A stretch of 64,000 nt of DNA, taken from the NCBI RefSeq assembly GCF_015667585.1, contig NZ_JADPEG010000001.1, positions 58,450 to 122,449 on the forward strand, in the 5' to 3' direction. Below, piece by piece: positions 33,431 to 42,325 of the stretch. Both the position numbers and the translations under genes were made by a program. This DNA comes from Clostridium sp. D33t1_170424_F3. Lineage in GTDB: Bacteria > Bacillota > Clostridia > Oscillospirales > Acutalibacteraceae. The first letter of the stretch is position 1; the number at the start of each line of letters is the position of its first letter. The notes under the pieces are model-generated. The model saw nothing but the letters and a program-made list of their open reading frames with translations. It was not told where the DNA came from and made no database searches.

Positions 33431-34768
33431 TTAATGGTTCCGCAATCCTTTGGGATAGCGATTTTTCAGTCGGCCGTTTGAGCATTTGCCAAAACCGGTC
33501 AAAACACCGTCGATTGCCACCCCGGTATAACCTTTACAGGACTCCGGCGCCTCCAGCTCTTCCCCGTGCAAAAAGGCGGCGGCTTCTTTGGAATCATGCG
33601 GAAACGACAGTACAGATACAAGTTCAGCCGGCTTTGCCGCCATAAACGCCGCGTGTGCCGGTTCCACCCGCTGTTTCTTTTCTCCCAGCAAAACGCCGGC
33701 CCGGAGCACATTCAGCCCTTCCGTACAGGGCAGTCCTTCCGGCATCAGGAGCAAGTTGGCGTTGATCTGCTGAACAATTCCCTCCGGCGGTTTTTTAAAA
33801 ATCCATTTGCTGCACTCCAACGCATCTTTTGATTCTTTTTGATACAAGTAGCCAGGAGGTGCACAATCGTTTGCAGACAACCGACGCAGACGGGCGACAA
33901 AGTGCCCCTCTCCGCCATCCATGGGAAAAATCCGCCGCGTTTGCGGAAGCGTGCCGGGCCTTCCAAAGGAGGCACCGCAATCCAGCAGTTCAAAATCACG
34001 ATTTTGCTGTAAAAAGGCGGTGACAACGTCTTCGTTCTCCTCCTGCGAAAATGTACAGGTGGAATAAACCAAAATCCCGCCCTCTTTTAAAGCCTGTGAA
34101 GCACTGTTCAAAATGGCAAGCTGGCGGGCGGCGCAGGAAGCCACATGCTCTGGACTCCACTCTTCAACGGCGCGTGTATCCCGGCGGAACATGCCCTCCC
34201 CAGAGCAGGGCGCATCCACCAAAACCTTGTCAAAAAACCCCGCAAGCCGTTCGCAAAGCACGTCCGGGCGGCACGAAGAAACCGCCACATTACGCACGCC
34301 CATCCGCTCAATATTGGATAGCAGGACATTTGCCCGACTTTTTATAATCTCATTGCTCCACAACAGCCCCTTTCCCATCAACAGGGCGGCGATTTGTGTG
34401 GATTTCCCGCCTGGAGCCGCACATAGATCCAGCACGCGTTCTCCCGGCAGAGGATCCAGAACCGTCACTGCGGAAGCTGCGGAAGGCTCTTGCGAATAGA
34501 AAGCGCCTGCGTGGTGCATCGGCAGTACCCCCAGCTTGTCCACGCCCTCTGGCGCATAATAGGAAAGCCTGGAAAACGGCGTGGGTAAAACCGCAAACGG
34601 CAAAGAGCGCAGCAGCGTTGCCTCGTCGCATTTCAATGGGTTTAAACGTACGCCACGCAAATGCGATTTTCCGTAACAAGCTAAAAACAATGCATATTCT
34701 TTTCCTAAAAAGGATTCCATCCTCGATAAAAACGCTTGTGGTAAAGCTGTCAAAGCGAAATCCTCCAT
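33431..34768 (-). CDS. rRNA cytosine-C5 methyltransferase, RsmF/YebU-like
   Basis: 445 residues; ATG 34768 matches the family N-terminus (LPQAFLSRMESFLGKEY). SAM-binding motif VLDLCAAPGGKSTQIAALL. The two catalytic cysteines lie in VDAPCSGEGMFRRD and YSTCTFSQEENE. A C-terminal RNA-binding domain follows (RAGVLLGEKKQRVEPAHA, a NOL1/NOP2/Fmu FtsJ-like PUA-type fold). It methylates a cytosine of 16S rRNA. The start region is divergent from the repeat-protein gene on the other strand; the gap is only 76 bp. Confidence 0.93.
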   Translation of the reverse strand: MEDFALTALPQAFLSRMESFLGKEYALFLACYGKSHLRGVRLNPLKCDEATLLRSLPFAVLPTPFSRLSYYAPEGVDKLGVLPMHHAGAFYSQEPSAASAVTVLDPLPGERVLDLCAAPGGKSTQIAALLMGKGLLWSNEIIKSRANVLLSNIERMGVRNVAVSSCRPDVLCERLAGFFDKVLVDAPCSGEGMFRRDTRAVEEWSPEHVASCAARQLAILNSASQALKEGGILVYSTCTFSQEENEDVVTAFLQQNRDFELLDCGASFGRPGTLPQTRRIFPMDGGEGHFVARLRRLSANDCAPPGYLYQKESKDALECSKWIFKKPPEGIVQQINANLLLMPEGLPCTEGLNVLRAGVLLGEKKQRVEPAHAAFMAAKPAELVSVLSFPHDSKEAAAFLHGEELEAPESCKGYTGVAIDGVLTGFGKCSNGRLKNRYPKGLRNH

Positions 34769-34844
34769 TTTAAAAATTTCATTTGTATTTCGAATAACGG
34801 GACAATCTATGTGCAATAATAAAATTGCAAAGGGGGTGAATACA

Positions 34845-35096
34845 TTGAGTTATAACAATAACACAAATAATTCCAACAGCCAGAACCGTTCCAGCAACTC
34901 CAACAGCCAGAACAGCACCAATAATTCCAACAGCCAGAATCGTTCCAGCAATTCTAACAGCCAGAATAGCTCCAACAATTCTAACAGCCAGAATCGTTCC
35001 AGCAATTCTAACAGTCAGAATAGCTCTAACAATTCTAACAGCCAGAACTGCAAAAATCAGTGCAGCAACAAGAACAGCACAAACAGCCAGAACTAA
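34845..35096 (+). CDS. Asn/Ser/Gln-rich tandem-repeat small protein
   Basis: 83 residues from TTG 34845, seven bases after AAAGGGGGTG. Seven 9-residue repeats run from residue 9 to 71. They alternate between NSNSQNRSS and NSNSQNS(S/T)N, so the true period is 18 residues. A tail CKNQCSNKNSTNSQN holds two cysteines. There is no signal peptide and the composition is strongly hydrophilic and disordered. I recognise no family. Such Asn/Ser/Gln repeat proteins in spore-formers are often coat or exosporium components, where the cysteines could crosslink, but that is inference. Good ribosome site and terminator support it being real. Confidence 0.8.
   Translation: MSYNNNTNNSNSQNRSSNSNSQNSTNNSNSQNRSSNSNSQNSSNNSNSQNRSSNSNSQNSSNNSNSQNCKNQCSNKNSTNSQN
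34869..35057 (+). repeat. Seven 27-bp coding tandem repeats
   Basis: Seven in-frame 27-bp units with higher-order 54-bp periodicity. Third-base differences (for example aac/aat, tcc/tct) show the copies are not very recent but are similar enough for slippage-driven length change. Confidence 0.92.
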
Positions 35097-35116
35097 GTAT
35101 TCTTACTGATGTGCAC

Positions 35117-35157
35117 AAAACAGGCGGCTTTGTCTGACAAGGCCGCCTGTTTTTTTA
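35117..35157 (+). terminator. Terminator after the repeat protein
   Basis: 12-bp stem (35117-35128 with 35142-35153), extended inward by CTTTGTC/GACAAGG pairing, followed by a run of Ts. Confidence 0.9.
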
Positions 35158-35253
35158 TTGCATCAAGAAAATCACCAGATTTTCCTACTCTGAACATAAA
35201 AAACCTTTTTCACCAAATCAGCAGAAAAGACCTCAGATAATGGAAAAACTTAA

Positions 35254-36192
35254 CTATTTTTTACCGGACAAATGTTTTTTCCCCTCTGCCAAAATCTCCT
35301 TCAACGGTTTATCCTCCGGCTTTACTTCCCGGAAGCCCTCGCCGGTAATTTCTCCTGCTTCTCCCACAATAATAAATGCGTTGGGGTCTGCGGAATGCAC
35401 AATGTCGTTCACTTTACATACCTCATACCGCCGGACCGCGCATAACAGAACCTCTCCCTCTCGTCCGCTGTAGACGCCGCGGGACTTCAGAGCTGTCACG
35501 CCGCGGTCGAGATCCCGCAAGATTGTCTGGGCAATCTCCTTGTTTTTCTCGGACATGATAAACAGGACCTTGCCGTTCCCCATGTCCGTACCATACAGGA
35601 TAGAATCGATCAAACGGGTAGAAACAAAAATAGTCAGCATCGCGTAGAGCGCGCTTTCCATGCTGCGGAATGCAAACCCGGAGAACACGATGACCAGGAA
35701 ATCTACACCCAGCATAAGCTTCCCCATGGATAGATGGCGGAAATGCCGCCCTAAGAGCCGCGCAACCATATCCGTGCCGCCGGTAGTACCGCCGCGCATA
35801 AAAACCAATGACAGGCCGACTCCCTCCAGTACGCCTCCAAAAATCGCGGCCAGCATAGGGTTTCCTTCATAGGGAGGGATAATAACCCCCAGCATATCGA
35901 TTGCCAGTGATGAAAGCAATGTGGCGACAAATGTTTTTGCCACCAGCTTGTAGCCAATCTCGATAATTGCCCAGATAAAAATTGGAATATTGATGATAAA
36001 AGCCATCGTACCGATCGGGGTTCCAAACAGGTAGTTCAACACGATCGACACGCCGGTGACGCCGCCGGACGCAATATGATTCGGTGCGGTAAACATCTTT
36101 ACCGACACAGAATATACCAAGCTGCCTGCAAGGAAGAAAAGCAAGTCCTTCGCCAGCTCTTCCGTCCGTTTTCTGGTCAGTTTCCGCAGCAA
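35254..36192 (-). CDS. YitT family membrane protein (DUF161/DUF2179)
   Basis: About 312 residues from a TTG at 36192, six bases after GGAGGTG; the farther TTG (36207) overlaps that site. Five to six membrane segments (for example DLLFFLAGSLVYSVSVKMF) precede a C-terminal cytoplasmic DUF2179 domain (VTALKSRGVYSGREGEVLLC and AFIIVGEAGEITGEGF). The conserved APNHIASGGVTGVSIVLNY and GGTTGGTDMVARLL match YitT proteins. Family members are abundant in Firmicutes; transport is suspected but no substrate is firmly known. Confidence 0.9.
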   Translation of the reverse strand: MLRKLTRKRTEELAKDLLFFLAGSLVYSVSVKMFTAPNHIASGGVTGVSIVLNYLFGTPIGTMAFIINIPIFIWAIIEIGYKLVAKTFVATLLSSLAIDMLGVIIPPYEGNPMLAAIFGGVLEGVGLSLVFMRGGTTGGTDMVARLLGRHFRHLSMGKLMLGVDFLVIVFSGFAFRSMESALYAMLTIFVSTRLIDSILYGTDMGNGKVLFIMSEKNKEIAQTILRDLDRGVTALKSRGVYSGREGEVLLCAVRRYEVCKVNDIVHSADPNAFIIVGEAGEITGEGFREVKPEDKPLKEILAEGKKHLSGKK

Positions 36193-36222
36193 ACGCAACA
36201 CCTCCAATGAAGAATGGATCGA

Positions 36223-36630
36223 CTATGCGTTCGCTTCACATACTAACTGAAAAAGCTCCCGCAGCCGCTCGATATTACCCGTCAAATACACATAGCCAAA
36301 CAGCGCCTCAAAGGCTGTGGCCGCATGATAATCCGCAATCTGCGCATTTTTAGGCACATGTCCAACATGTGCATTTCTGCCCCGGTTATACACTGCCGCT
36401 TCTTCTTCCGTTAAAATTGGCAGCAGCTTCTGCGCTGCCAGCGCCTGCGCACCGCAGCATACCTGTGCGACCGTGTTTTTATGAAGCTTGTTGACCGGGC
36501 AGTTCCCCTTGCAAACCAAGCGTTCCCGCACGAACAACTCAAACACGCCGTCGCCGATAAAAGCCAGCGTCAGCGGGCTGAGCAGTTTTGGATTGCAGTC
36601 CGCATTAAATAACCGTCCCAAAGCGATCAC
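36223..36630 (-). CDS. mrnC: Mini-ribonuclease III (MrnC)
   Basis: 135 residues, a RNase III catalytic domain without the dsRNA-binding domain. The signature is LAFIGDGVFELFVRERLV, with the metal-binding acidic residues also in FEALFGYVYLTG. MrnC trims the ends of 23S precursor rRNA in Firmicutes. It overlaps the obg 3' end by 4 bp; elsewhere it is usually next to cysS. Confidence 0.93.
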   Translation of the reverse strand: MIALGRLFNADCNPKLLSPLTLAFIGDGVFELFVRERLVCKGNCPVNKLHKNTVAQVCCGAQALAAQKLLPILTEEEAAVYNRGRNAHVGHVPKNAQIADYHAATAFEALFGYVYLTGNIERLRELFQLVCEANA

Positions 36631-37898
36631 TCCACAAAATCAAATTCAATGTCATAAATGCTGACGGTATCGCCTTCCTCGATCCCTGCCTCGCGCAGAG
36701 CGTCGATCACACCGGTCTGAATCAGAACGCGCTGGAAATACTGCAGCGACTCGTAATCATCAAAGTTGACGGAATTGATCACCTGAAGCAGCCATTCGCC
36801 CTCTACCAGATAAATACGATCCTGATTTGTAATTTTGACCTGATTTTTCTCAAACGCGTCTACAGGCTTTTGCGGTTCCGGCTCCGGTTCATAGTGCAGC
36901 ACCGGCGGAAGTTTACTCAGCAGCTCAGAAATCCGATTTAAAAGCGGATCGACATCGTAACGGATCGCCGCCATGATGGGGAAAAATTCATATCCCTGAG
37001 ATGTAACGAACGACTTAAATTCCGCGATCTGCTCATCGGTCGCAAGGTCGCATTTATTGCCTGCCACCAGCATGGGGCGGTCCGCCAGATCGGGATTAAA
37101 TTTTTTCAGCTCCGCGTTGATAATGACGAAATCCTCCTTGGGATCCCGCCCTTCACTCCCGGCCACATCGACGATGTGTACCAACAAGCGGCAGCGGTCT
37201 ACATGGCGTAAAAACTGGTGTCCCAATCCGACGCCTTCTCCCGCGCCTTCAATCAGGCCGGGAATATCCGCCATAACAAAGGACCGCCCGTCTTTTGCAC
37301 GCACGACGCCAAGTACCGGTGTGATCGTCGTAAAATGATAGTTGGCGATTGTCGGTTTCGCCTCGCTGACTACGGAAACCAGCGTGGATTTTCCCACGTT
37401 GGGGAAACCTACCAAACCAACGTCTGCCAAAAGCTTCAGCTCCAAAATGAGCTCAAAGCTTTCGCCCGGCAAGCCGGGCTTGGCAAAACGTGGCGTCTGG
37501 CGGGTTGGGGTGGCAAAATGCACATTGCCCCAGCCCCCTTTTCCGCCCTTGGCGATCACCTGCGGCTCGTCAGTGGAAAGGTCCGCGAGCAGACGCCCCG
37601 TCTGGGCATCTTTTACAAGGGTGCCGCGCGGCACCCGGATCACCAGGTCTTTGGCGCTTTTGCCGTTACAACGCGCGCCGCGTCCGTTTTCTCCGTTTTC
37701 CGCCGCATATTTGCGCTTATAGCGGAAGTCTGCCAGCGTGGAAAGATTGTCATCCACCACAAAGACGACGCTGCCGCCACGCCCGCCGTCGCCACCGTCA
37801 GGACCACCGTTTGCGACAAATTTTTCCCGGTGAAACGCCACCGCCCCCGCGCCGCCGTTTCCGGCCTTTACCATAATTTTTGCATAATCTATAAACAT
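36627..37898 (-). CDS. obg: Obg/CgtA GTPase
   Basis: 423 residues from ATG 37898 after GGAG. A glycine-rich Obg domain (1-158, MVKAGNGGAGAVAFHREKFV) is followed by a GTPase domain with G1 GFPNVGKST, G3 DIPGLIEGAGEG and G4 NKCD. A C-terminal OCT domain ends in GDTVSIYDIEFDFVE. Obg binds the 50S subunit and links ribosome assembly, stringent response and, in Bacillus, sporulation. It follows rplU-prp-rpmA, as is usual, but past a terminator. Confidence 0.98.
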   Translation of the reverse strand: MFIDYAKIMVKAGNGGAGAVAFHREKFVANGGPDGGDGGRGGSVVFVVDDNLSTLADFRYKRKYAAENGENGRGARCNGKSAKDLVIRVPRGTLVKDAQTGRLLADLSTDEPQVIAKGGKGGWGNVHFATPTRQTPRFAKPGLPGESFELILELKLLADVGLVGFPNVGKSTLVSVVSEAKPTIANYHFTTITPVLGVVRAKDGRSFVMADIPGLIEGAGEGVGLGHQFLRHVDRCRLLVHIVDVAGSEGRDPKEDFVIINAELKKFNPDLADRPMLVAGNKCDLATDEQIAEFKSFVTSQGYEFFPIMAAIRYDVDPLLNRISELLSKLPPVLHYEPEPEPQKPVDAFEKNQVKITNQDRIYLVEGEWLLQVINSVNFDDYESLQYFQRVLIQTGVIDALREAGIEEGDTVSIYDIEFDFVE

Positions 37899-37973
37899 CG
37901 CTCTACTCCAATTCCGCTCAAATGTAGTTTTCTTCGCCAAATCAGTATATCATATCTTGCGGAGAAAAGCTAA

Positions 37974-38007
37974 AAAAATCCCTGCCGAATGGCTCCGGCA
38001 GGGATTT
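37974..38007 (-). terminator. Terminator after rpmA
   Basis: 12-bp stem (37976-37987 with 37996-38007), 8-nt loop, followed on the minus strand by seven Ts, 18 bp past the rpmA stop. Confidence 0.9.
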
Positions 38008-38025
38008 TGTATGGTTTGTCAAAAA

Positions 38026-38310
38026 TTACTGCTCGACTGCGTAGACGCTGACCTTTTTGCGGTCACGGCCCAGGCGCTCAAACTTCACGCGGCCATCTAC
38101 CAGAGCAAACAGGGAATCGTCGGAACCTCTGCCCACATTCTCACCCGGATGGATGTGTGTGCCGCGCTGCTTGACAAGAATATTGCCAGCCAGAACAAAC
38201 TGACCGTCAGCGCGCTTCACACCAAGACGCTTGGACTCGGAGTCACGGCCGTTTTTGGTGGAACCCATTCCCTTTTTATGTGCGAACAACTGAATGTTTA
38301 TCTTCAACAT
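38026..38310 (-). CDS. rpmA: Ribosomal protein bL27 with cleavable N-terminus
   Basis: 94 residues. It starts [14 protein letters not shown]. In Firmicutes the leader ending in QLFA is removed by the protease Prp, exposing the N-terminal HKKG that reaches the peptidyl-transferase centre. The rest ([40 protein letters not shown]) is standard L27. The protease gene lies directly upstream, giving the enzyme-substrate pair side by side. Confidence 0.98.
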   Translation of the reverse strand: MLKINIQLFAHKKGMGSTKNGRDSESKRLGVKRADGQFVLAGNILVKQRGTHIHPGENVGRGSDDSLFALVDGRVKFERLGRDRKKVSVYAVEQ

Positions 38311-38313
38311 ACC

Positions 38314-38634
38314 TTACACCTCCACATAACTAACATTGATATTTTCCGGATATTGTTCTTCAAGCCCCAGCATATGGAGCTTAAAGCCCGCAAACAAAGT
38401 GCGGCAGTCCTTGGCCAGCTCAGCTGGAACCCGCACAAGCATGTAGCCTTCCTCGGCATGTACCTCCGCGTCGACGCGCAGGATTTCCGTGATGGTATTG
38501 GCCGTCATATACGCAACGGAGGAAACCGCCGCGCAGATAATGTCCGTACCCTCATCCCCACAGCCGGAATGGCCGCTGATGCGAAACCCAACCAAATCGC
38601 CCTTCGGCTTGGTTAAGAACTCAGCACAAATCAT
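38314..38634 (-). CDS. prp: Ribosomal-processing cysteine protease Prp
   Basis: 106 residues, YsxB/Prp family. The catalytic histidine is in GFRISGHSGCGD and the cysteine in TDIICAAVSSVAYM. It cleaves the N-terminal extension of bL27 (next gene, 3 bp away). Its start abuts the rplU stop. Prp is essential in species whose L27 has the extension. Confidence 0.95.
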   Translation of the reverse strand: MICAEFLTKPKGDLVGFRISGHSGCGDEGTDIICAAVSSVAYMTANTITEILRVDAEVHAEEGYMLVRVPAELAKDCRTLFAGFKLHMLGLEEQYPENINVSYVEV

Positions 38635-38942
38635 TATGCGTTGATCGCTTCGATCTGCACCTTGGTGTAGGGCTGTCTGTGGCCCATCTTGCGCTTCTCA
38701 CCCTTCTTGGGCTTATAGGTGAAAACGGTGATTTTCTTGGCTTTGCCGTTTTTCAGGATTTTTCCTGTAACGGATGCACCCTCCACATAAGGAGTGCCAA
38801 ATTTGAATGCGCCGTCGTTCTCAAGCATAACGACCTTGAAATCAACGGTTGCATCTGCTTCCGCTGCAAGCTTTTCCACAAAGATCGTGTCTCCACTCTG
38901 TACTTTGTACTGCTTGCCGCCTGTTTCAATCACTGCAAACAT
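38634..38942 (-). CDS. rplU: Ribosomal protein bL21
   Basis: 102 residues from ATG 38942; an upstream in-frame extension is leader [22 protein letters not shown] and the end [20 protein letters not shown] are typical of L21. First gene of rplU-prp-rpmA. Confidence 0.98.
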   Translation of the reverse strand: MFAVIETGGKQYKVQSGDTIFVEKLAAEADATVDFKVVMLENDGAFKFGTPYVEGASVTGKILKNGKAKKITVFTYKPKKGEKRKMGHRQPYTKVQIEAINA

Positions 38943-39035
38943 GAATAGAAGTTCCTGCCTTTTCTTTAGTCTCGCTACTATCGGGCGGGGAAACCCACTT
39001 AAAGCCCGTAATATGCGGCTTATCAATGTTAGCAC
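38943..39035 (-). promoter_or_regulatory. Probable L21-type leader RNA upstream of rplU
   Basis: A ~90-nt untranslated stretch on the minus strand contains GCCGCATATTACGGGC and GGGTTTCCCCGCCC stems, followed by GATAGTAGCGAGAC. Position and structure fit an autoregulatory ribosomal protein leader (L21 leaders are known in Firmicutes). I cannot confirm the family match by eye. Confidence 0.4.
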
Positions 39036-39065
39036 ATTGTGTCAAAAAAGTCAATATATTTTGCT

Positions 39066-39944
39066 TTAATTCTGGCGCGCCGCAAGGTCTCTGGCAAACC
39101 CGGCCAGATACTTTGCCTCCGGGCCGAACGGTTCCAGCGCTCTCACCGCCTCAGCGGTCAAATCGTGGACGGCCTGCTGCGCTTTTTCCAGCCCCATCAG
39201 CGCAACATAGGTCGCTTTCTTGTTATCCGCATCGCTGCCGGTGGGCTTTCCCAGCGCCCTGGCGTCTCCGGTGACATCCAGAATATCGTCCATGATCTGG
39301 AAGGACAGCCCAACCGCCTGTGCGTAGCGGGCCGCCGCGCCGCGCTGGAGTTCGTTTGCGCCTGCGATGGCGCAGCCCATCCGCGCCGCCGCAAGGATCA
39401 GCGCGCCGGTCTTCTGCTCATCCATCCGGTGCAGCGTCTCCAATGAGATCTCCTGTCCTTCAGAAGCCAGATCGATCACCTGCCCGCCGACCATGCCCCG
39501 CATTCCTGCGGCGGATGCAAGGATAAACGCCGCTTCGGCCGCCCGATCCGGGCCGGCCAGCGCCACGCTGTCGGGCGAAAGCATCGTTTCAAACGCCATG
39601 GTCAGGAGCGCATCGCCGGCAAGCAGCGCGGTATCCTCCCCGTAGGCTTTATGGTTGGACGGCTTTCCGCGCCGCATGTCGTCGTTATCCATGCAGGGAA
39701 GGTCGTCATGAATCAGTGAATACGTGTGCACCATTTCCACAGCGCAGGCGTACGGAAGAGCCGCTTCCATCGAACCGCCGCAAATCCGGCAGAACTCCAG
39801 CAGAAGGGTGGGCCGCACCCGTTTGCCGCCATCCAAAAGGCTGTAGCGCATGGAATCCACCAGACGCTCATAAAGACTGGTCTCCTGCGGAAGCAGTTCC
39901 TCCAGCATTCGCTCTACGATCGCCGGGTACTCGGATTGGTTCAT
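39066..39944 (-). CDS. ispA: Polyprenyl synthetase, farnesyl diphosphate synthase type
   Basis: 292 residues. The first aspartate-rich motif is LIHDDLPCMDNDDMRRGKPS and the second IMDDILDVTGD, with GGKRVRPTL near the N-terminus. Residues before the first DDxxD (HTYSLIH) fit a short-chain (C15) product. It condenses isopentenyl diphosphate units for undecaprenyl and quinone precursors. It overlaps xseB by 4 bp, the usual Firmicute order. Confidence 0.96.
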   Translation of the reverse strand: MNQSEYPAIVERMLEELLPQETSLYERLVDSMRYSLLDGGKRVRPTLLLEFCRICGGSMEAALPYACAVEMVHTYSLIHDDLPCMDNDDMRRGKPSNHKAYGEDTALLAGDALLTMAFETMLSPDSVALAGPDRAAEAAFILASAAGMRGMVGGQVIDLASEGQEISLETLHRMDEQKTGALILAAARMGCAIAGANELQRGAAARYAQAVGLSFQIMDDILDVTGDARALGKPTGSDADNKKATYVALMGLEKAQQAVHDLTAEAVRALEPFGPEAKYLAGFARDLAARQN

Positions 39945-40150
39945 TCCTGATTCTCCCCTTCCTCCTCTGTCAATTGCGTAATCTTCTGTTCCGCGGTATG
40001 CAGTTCATCGTAACAATAAGATGCCAGGGCAGTGCCCTCTTCAAACAGTTTCATGGAATTGTCCAGCGATTCATTGCCATTCTCCAGCAGGCGCACGATC
40101 TCATTGAGCCGAAGAACCGCTGCCTCAAACGTCAGATTTTCCGTGTCCAT
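39941..40150 (-). CDS. xseB: Exodeoxyribonuclease VII small subunit
   Basis: 69 residues from ATG 40150, nine bases after AGGAGG. Single helical hairpin with LTFEAAVLRLNEIVRLLENG and the LFEEGTAL signature. It forms a complex with XseA that degrades single-stranded DNA. It overlaps the xseA 3' end by 26 bp. Confidence 0.96.
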   Translation of the reverse strand: MDTENLTFEAAVLRLNEIVRLLENGNESLDNSMKLFEEGTALASYCYDELHTAEQKITQLTEEEGENQE

Positions 40151-41387
40151 TTGTGGTTTCCTCCTTGGCTGTTCCACTTGTTTTTTTAATCTGTTCCACT
40201 ATACAGGATAAACTTCCATCCGTCAAACGCAGGAAAAGCGTTTCGCCTTCCCGGACCGACGCAACGCGGGAAACGGTTTTTCCCGCCCCGTCGCTTGCAA
40301 TCGCATAGCCGCGCGCAAGCACCGCCAGCGGACTGAGCGCATGCAGCTTTCCACTGCTTTCCGCCAGTTGCTGATTCGCCTGCATAAGCTTCTGTTTCAT
40401 ACTGTTCTGCATCTGTGACGTAAGCGTGTCCACCTGCATCCGCCGCAGGGCAAGCTGCTCCTGTGGCATGCGCATGACGCGGCTGGAGGTCAGCGCGTTT
40501 AACTGCTGATATAAGGCCTGTATTTTGCCTGACAGCAGGCTTTTCATCCTTGCCTGCTGTGCCTGCACGCCCAGCATAAACTCCGTATGGTCCGGCACAG
40601 CCAGTTCCGCCGCGGCCGACGGCGTGGGCGCGCGCAGGTCCGCCGCAAAATCGCAGATGGTAAAATCCGTTTCGTGCCCTACGGCGGAGATCACCGGGAC
40701 ATCCGAGGATGCGACCGCGCGGGCCAGGGACTCCTCATTGAAGGGCCACAGGTCCTCCAGCGATCCGCCACCCCGGCCCAGAATGATCACATCGGCGCTG
40801 CGCTGCCGGTTCATCCGCTGCAGCGCGTCGATCAGCTGCGGGGCCGCGCCGTCTCCCTGCACCAGCACCGGGCAGAAAACAACCTCCGCAAGCGGCCAGC
40901 GGCGCGCTAAGATCGTCAAAATATCGTGGACCGCCGCGCCGGTCGGAGAGGTAATCACGCCGACACGCCTGGGAAACGGCGGCAGAGGCTTTTTGCGCTC
41001 CGCGCTGAACAGCCCTTCCGCGCTCAGCTTTTCCTTTAACTGTTCATAGGCCAGATTCAGCGCACCCACGCCATCCGGCTGCATGTCCTCAATATAAAGC
41101 TGATACTGCCCGGACGGCTCATAAATGCTCACATGCCCGCGCACAATTACCTTCATGCCGTCCTGCGGCTGGAAGCGGATACGCCGGGCGTACTGTGCAA
41201 ACATCACGGACTTAATCACGCACTTTTCATCCTTCAAGGACAGATAATAGTGTCCGGAACGGTAGTGATTGGTAAAATTGGAGATTTCCCCGCTGACAAA
41301 CACGCTCGTCAGGTTGGGATCCCCATCCAGCATGGATTTAATATAGGTATTTAACTGGGTCACTGTGAGCATGGCCGGTGTACGCAT
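40125..41387 (-). CDS. xseA: Exodeoxyribonuclease VII large subunit
   Basis: 420 residues from ATG 41387 after AAGGAG; the longer frame upstream is antisense-like noise. N-terminal OB fold (VFVSGEISNFTNHYRSGHYY), catalytic domain with VGVITSPTGAAVHDIL and IILGRGGGSLEDLWPFNEE, then a coiled-coil and a C-terminal DGSLSCIVEQI strand. It acts with XseB in repair and recombination. Confidence 0.97.
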   Translation of the reverse strand: MRTPAMLTVTQLNTYIKSMLDGDPNLTSVFVSGEISNFTNHYRSGHYYLSLKDEKCVIKSVMFAQYARRIRFQPQDGMKVIVRGHVSIYEPSGQYQLYIEDMQPDGVGALNLAYEQLKEKLSAEGLFSAERKKPLPPFPRRVGVITSPTGAAVHDILTILARRWPLAEVVFCPVLVQGDGAAPQLIDALQRMNRQRSADVIILGRGGGSLEDLWPFNEESLARAVASSDVPVISAVGHETDFTICDFAADLRAPTPSAAAELAVPDHTEFMLGVQAQQARMKSLLSGKIQALYQQLNALTSSRVMRMPQEQLALRRMQVDTLTSQMQNSMKQKLMQANQQLAESSGKLHALSPLAVLARGYAIASDGAGKTVSRVASVREGETLFLRLTDGSLSCIVEQIKKTSGTAKEETTNGHGKSDV

Positions 41388-41398
41388 GACGTTACTCC

Positions 41399-42325
41399 TT
41401 ATCGCCTCAGAGAGGCCAACACCGCGATTCCCGCCGCATTGTCGCTGGAGAAAGCAGGCTCCGCGAACAACGCGCCGTATTTTTCTGTCAATGCATTGCG
41501 AATGATTCCGTTGGACATGACGCCGCCCGCAAACAGCAGGGGAATATCTCCATATTCCCCGCGCAGTTTCGCCGCCATTCCGTCCAGCGCGGCCAAAATT
41601 GAAAGCAGGCAGAAGCGCGCCACATCCTCTTTGAGCGCGCCTTTTTCCAGCAAACCACGGCATTGGTTTTCAATGCCGGAGAGCGAGCAGTCCGCCCCCT
41701 TCATGCTGGGCCGGATCGAAAATTTTGTGTTCGACTGCACAGCCAACTCCTCCAGATATTTGCCGGAAGGAAACGGCAGCCCCAGCATCGCGCCGACGCG
41801 GTCGACCGCCTGTCCTCCCTTCAGATCAAGGGAAGAAGCCACTATCTGCGCCTGAAACAGCCGATCGCCGTCCGGCGTCACCAACACTGCTTCCGTAGTC
41901 CCGCCGGAGACATGGAACGCCAGGAAACGTTCTTTTAACAAGTCAAGCCGCCCCGCCGAATAAAGCGCGGCGGCGATATGCCCCTCCTGGTGGGAAAAAT
42001 AGTGTACCGGCACACGCAGCGCCAACGCAATTGACCGTGCCGTGCCCATACCGACTGTAAAGCAGGGCATATAGGAGCCCTCCTGATTCCGCGGACGGCT
42101 CGACACGCCCACCGCGGCAATCTCTCTGCCGTTTATCCGGTCGTACAGTTTTTCCAGCACCTGCGGCAGCTGCTGCACATGATGGAACACCGCGTCGCTC
42201 TGACGGAGCCCCAGCTCTCCCGGACGCACCGGCAGCAGCATCTTTTCCTGTACGACAGTCCCGTTAAAGCAGCAGGCGGCGGACGTCGTATAGTTGCTGG
42301 TATCTATTCCCAGATAATCAGGCAT
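41399..42325 (-). CDS. TsaD/Kae1-family paralogue, ASKHA fold
   Basis: 308 residues from ATG 42325. YLGIDTSNYTTSAACC opens the first ASKHA lobe. The metal-binding pair of the TsaD family is kept in SHQEGHIAAAL, and FHVSGGTTEAVLV, LLFAGGVMSNGIIR and SSDNAAGIAVLA match TsaD. TsaD makes N6-threonylcarbamoyladenosine in tRNA, but this branch, found beside nusB in Clostridia, is shorter and more divergent. It may be a second enzyme with another substrate. It overlaps nusB by 8 bp and lies 11 bp before xseA. Confidence 0.82.
   Translation of the reverse strand: MPDYLGIDTSNYTTSAACCFNGTVVQEKMLLPVRPGELGLRQSDAVFHHVQQLPQVLEKLYDRINGREIAAVGVSSRPRNQEGSYMPCFTVGMGTARSIALALRVPVHYFSHQEGHIAAALYSAGRLDLLKERFLAFHVSGGTTEAVLVTPDGDRLFQAQIVASSLDLKGGQAVDRVGAMLGLPFPSGKYLEELAVQSNTKFSIRPSMKGADCSLSGIENQCRGLLEKGALKEDVARFCLLSILAALDGMAAKLRGEYGDIPLLFAGGVMSNGIIRNALTEKYGALFAEPAFSSDNAAGIAVLASLRR

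Noticed and set aside
34869-35057. CRISPR array
   Set aside because: The 27-bp units are contiguous and in frame, with no unique spacers; they are protein-coding tandem repeats.
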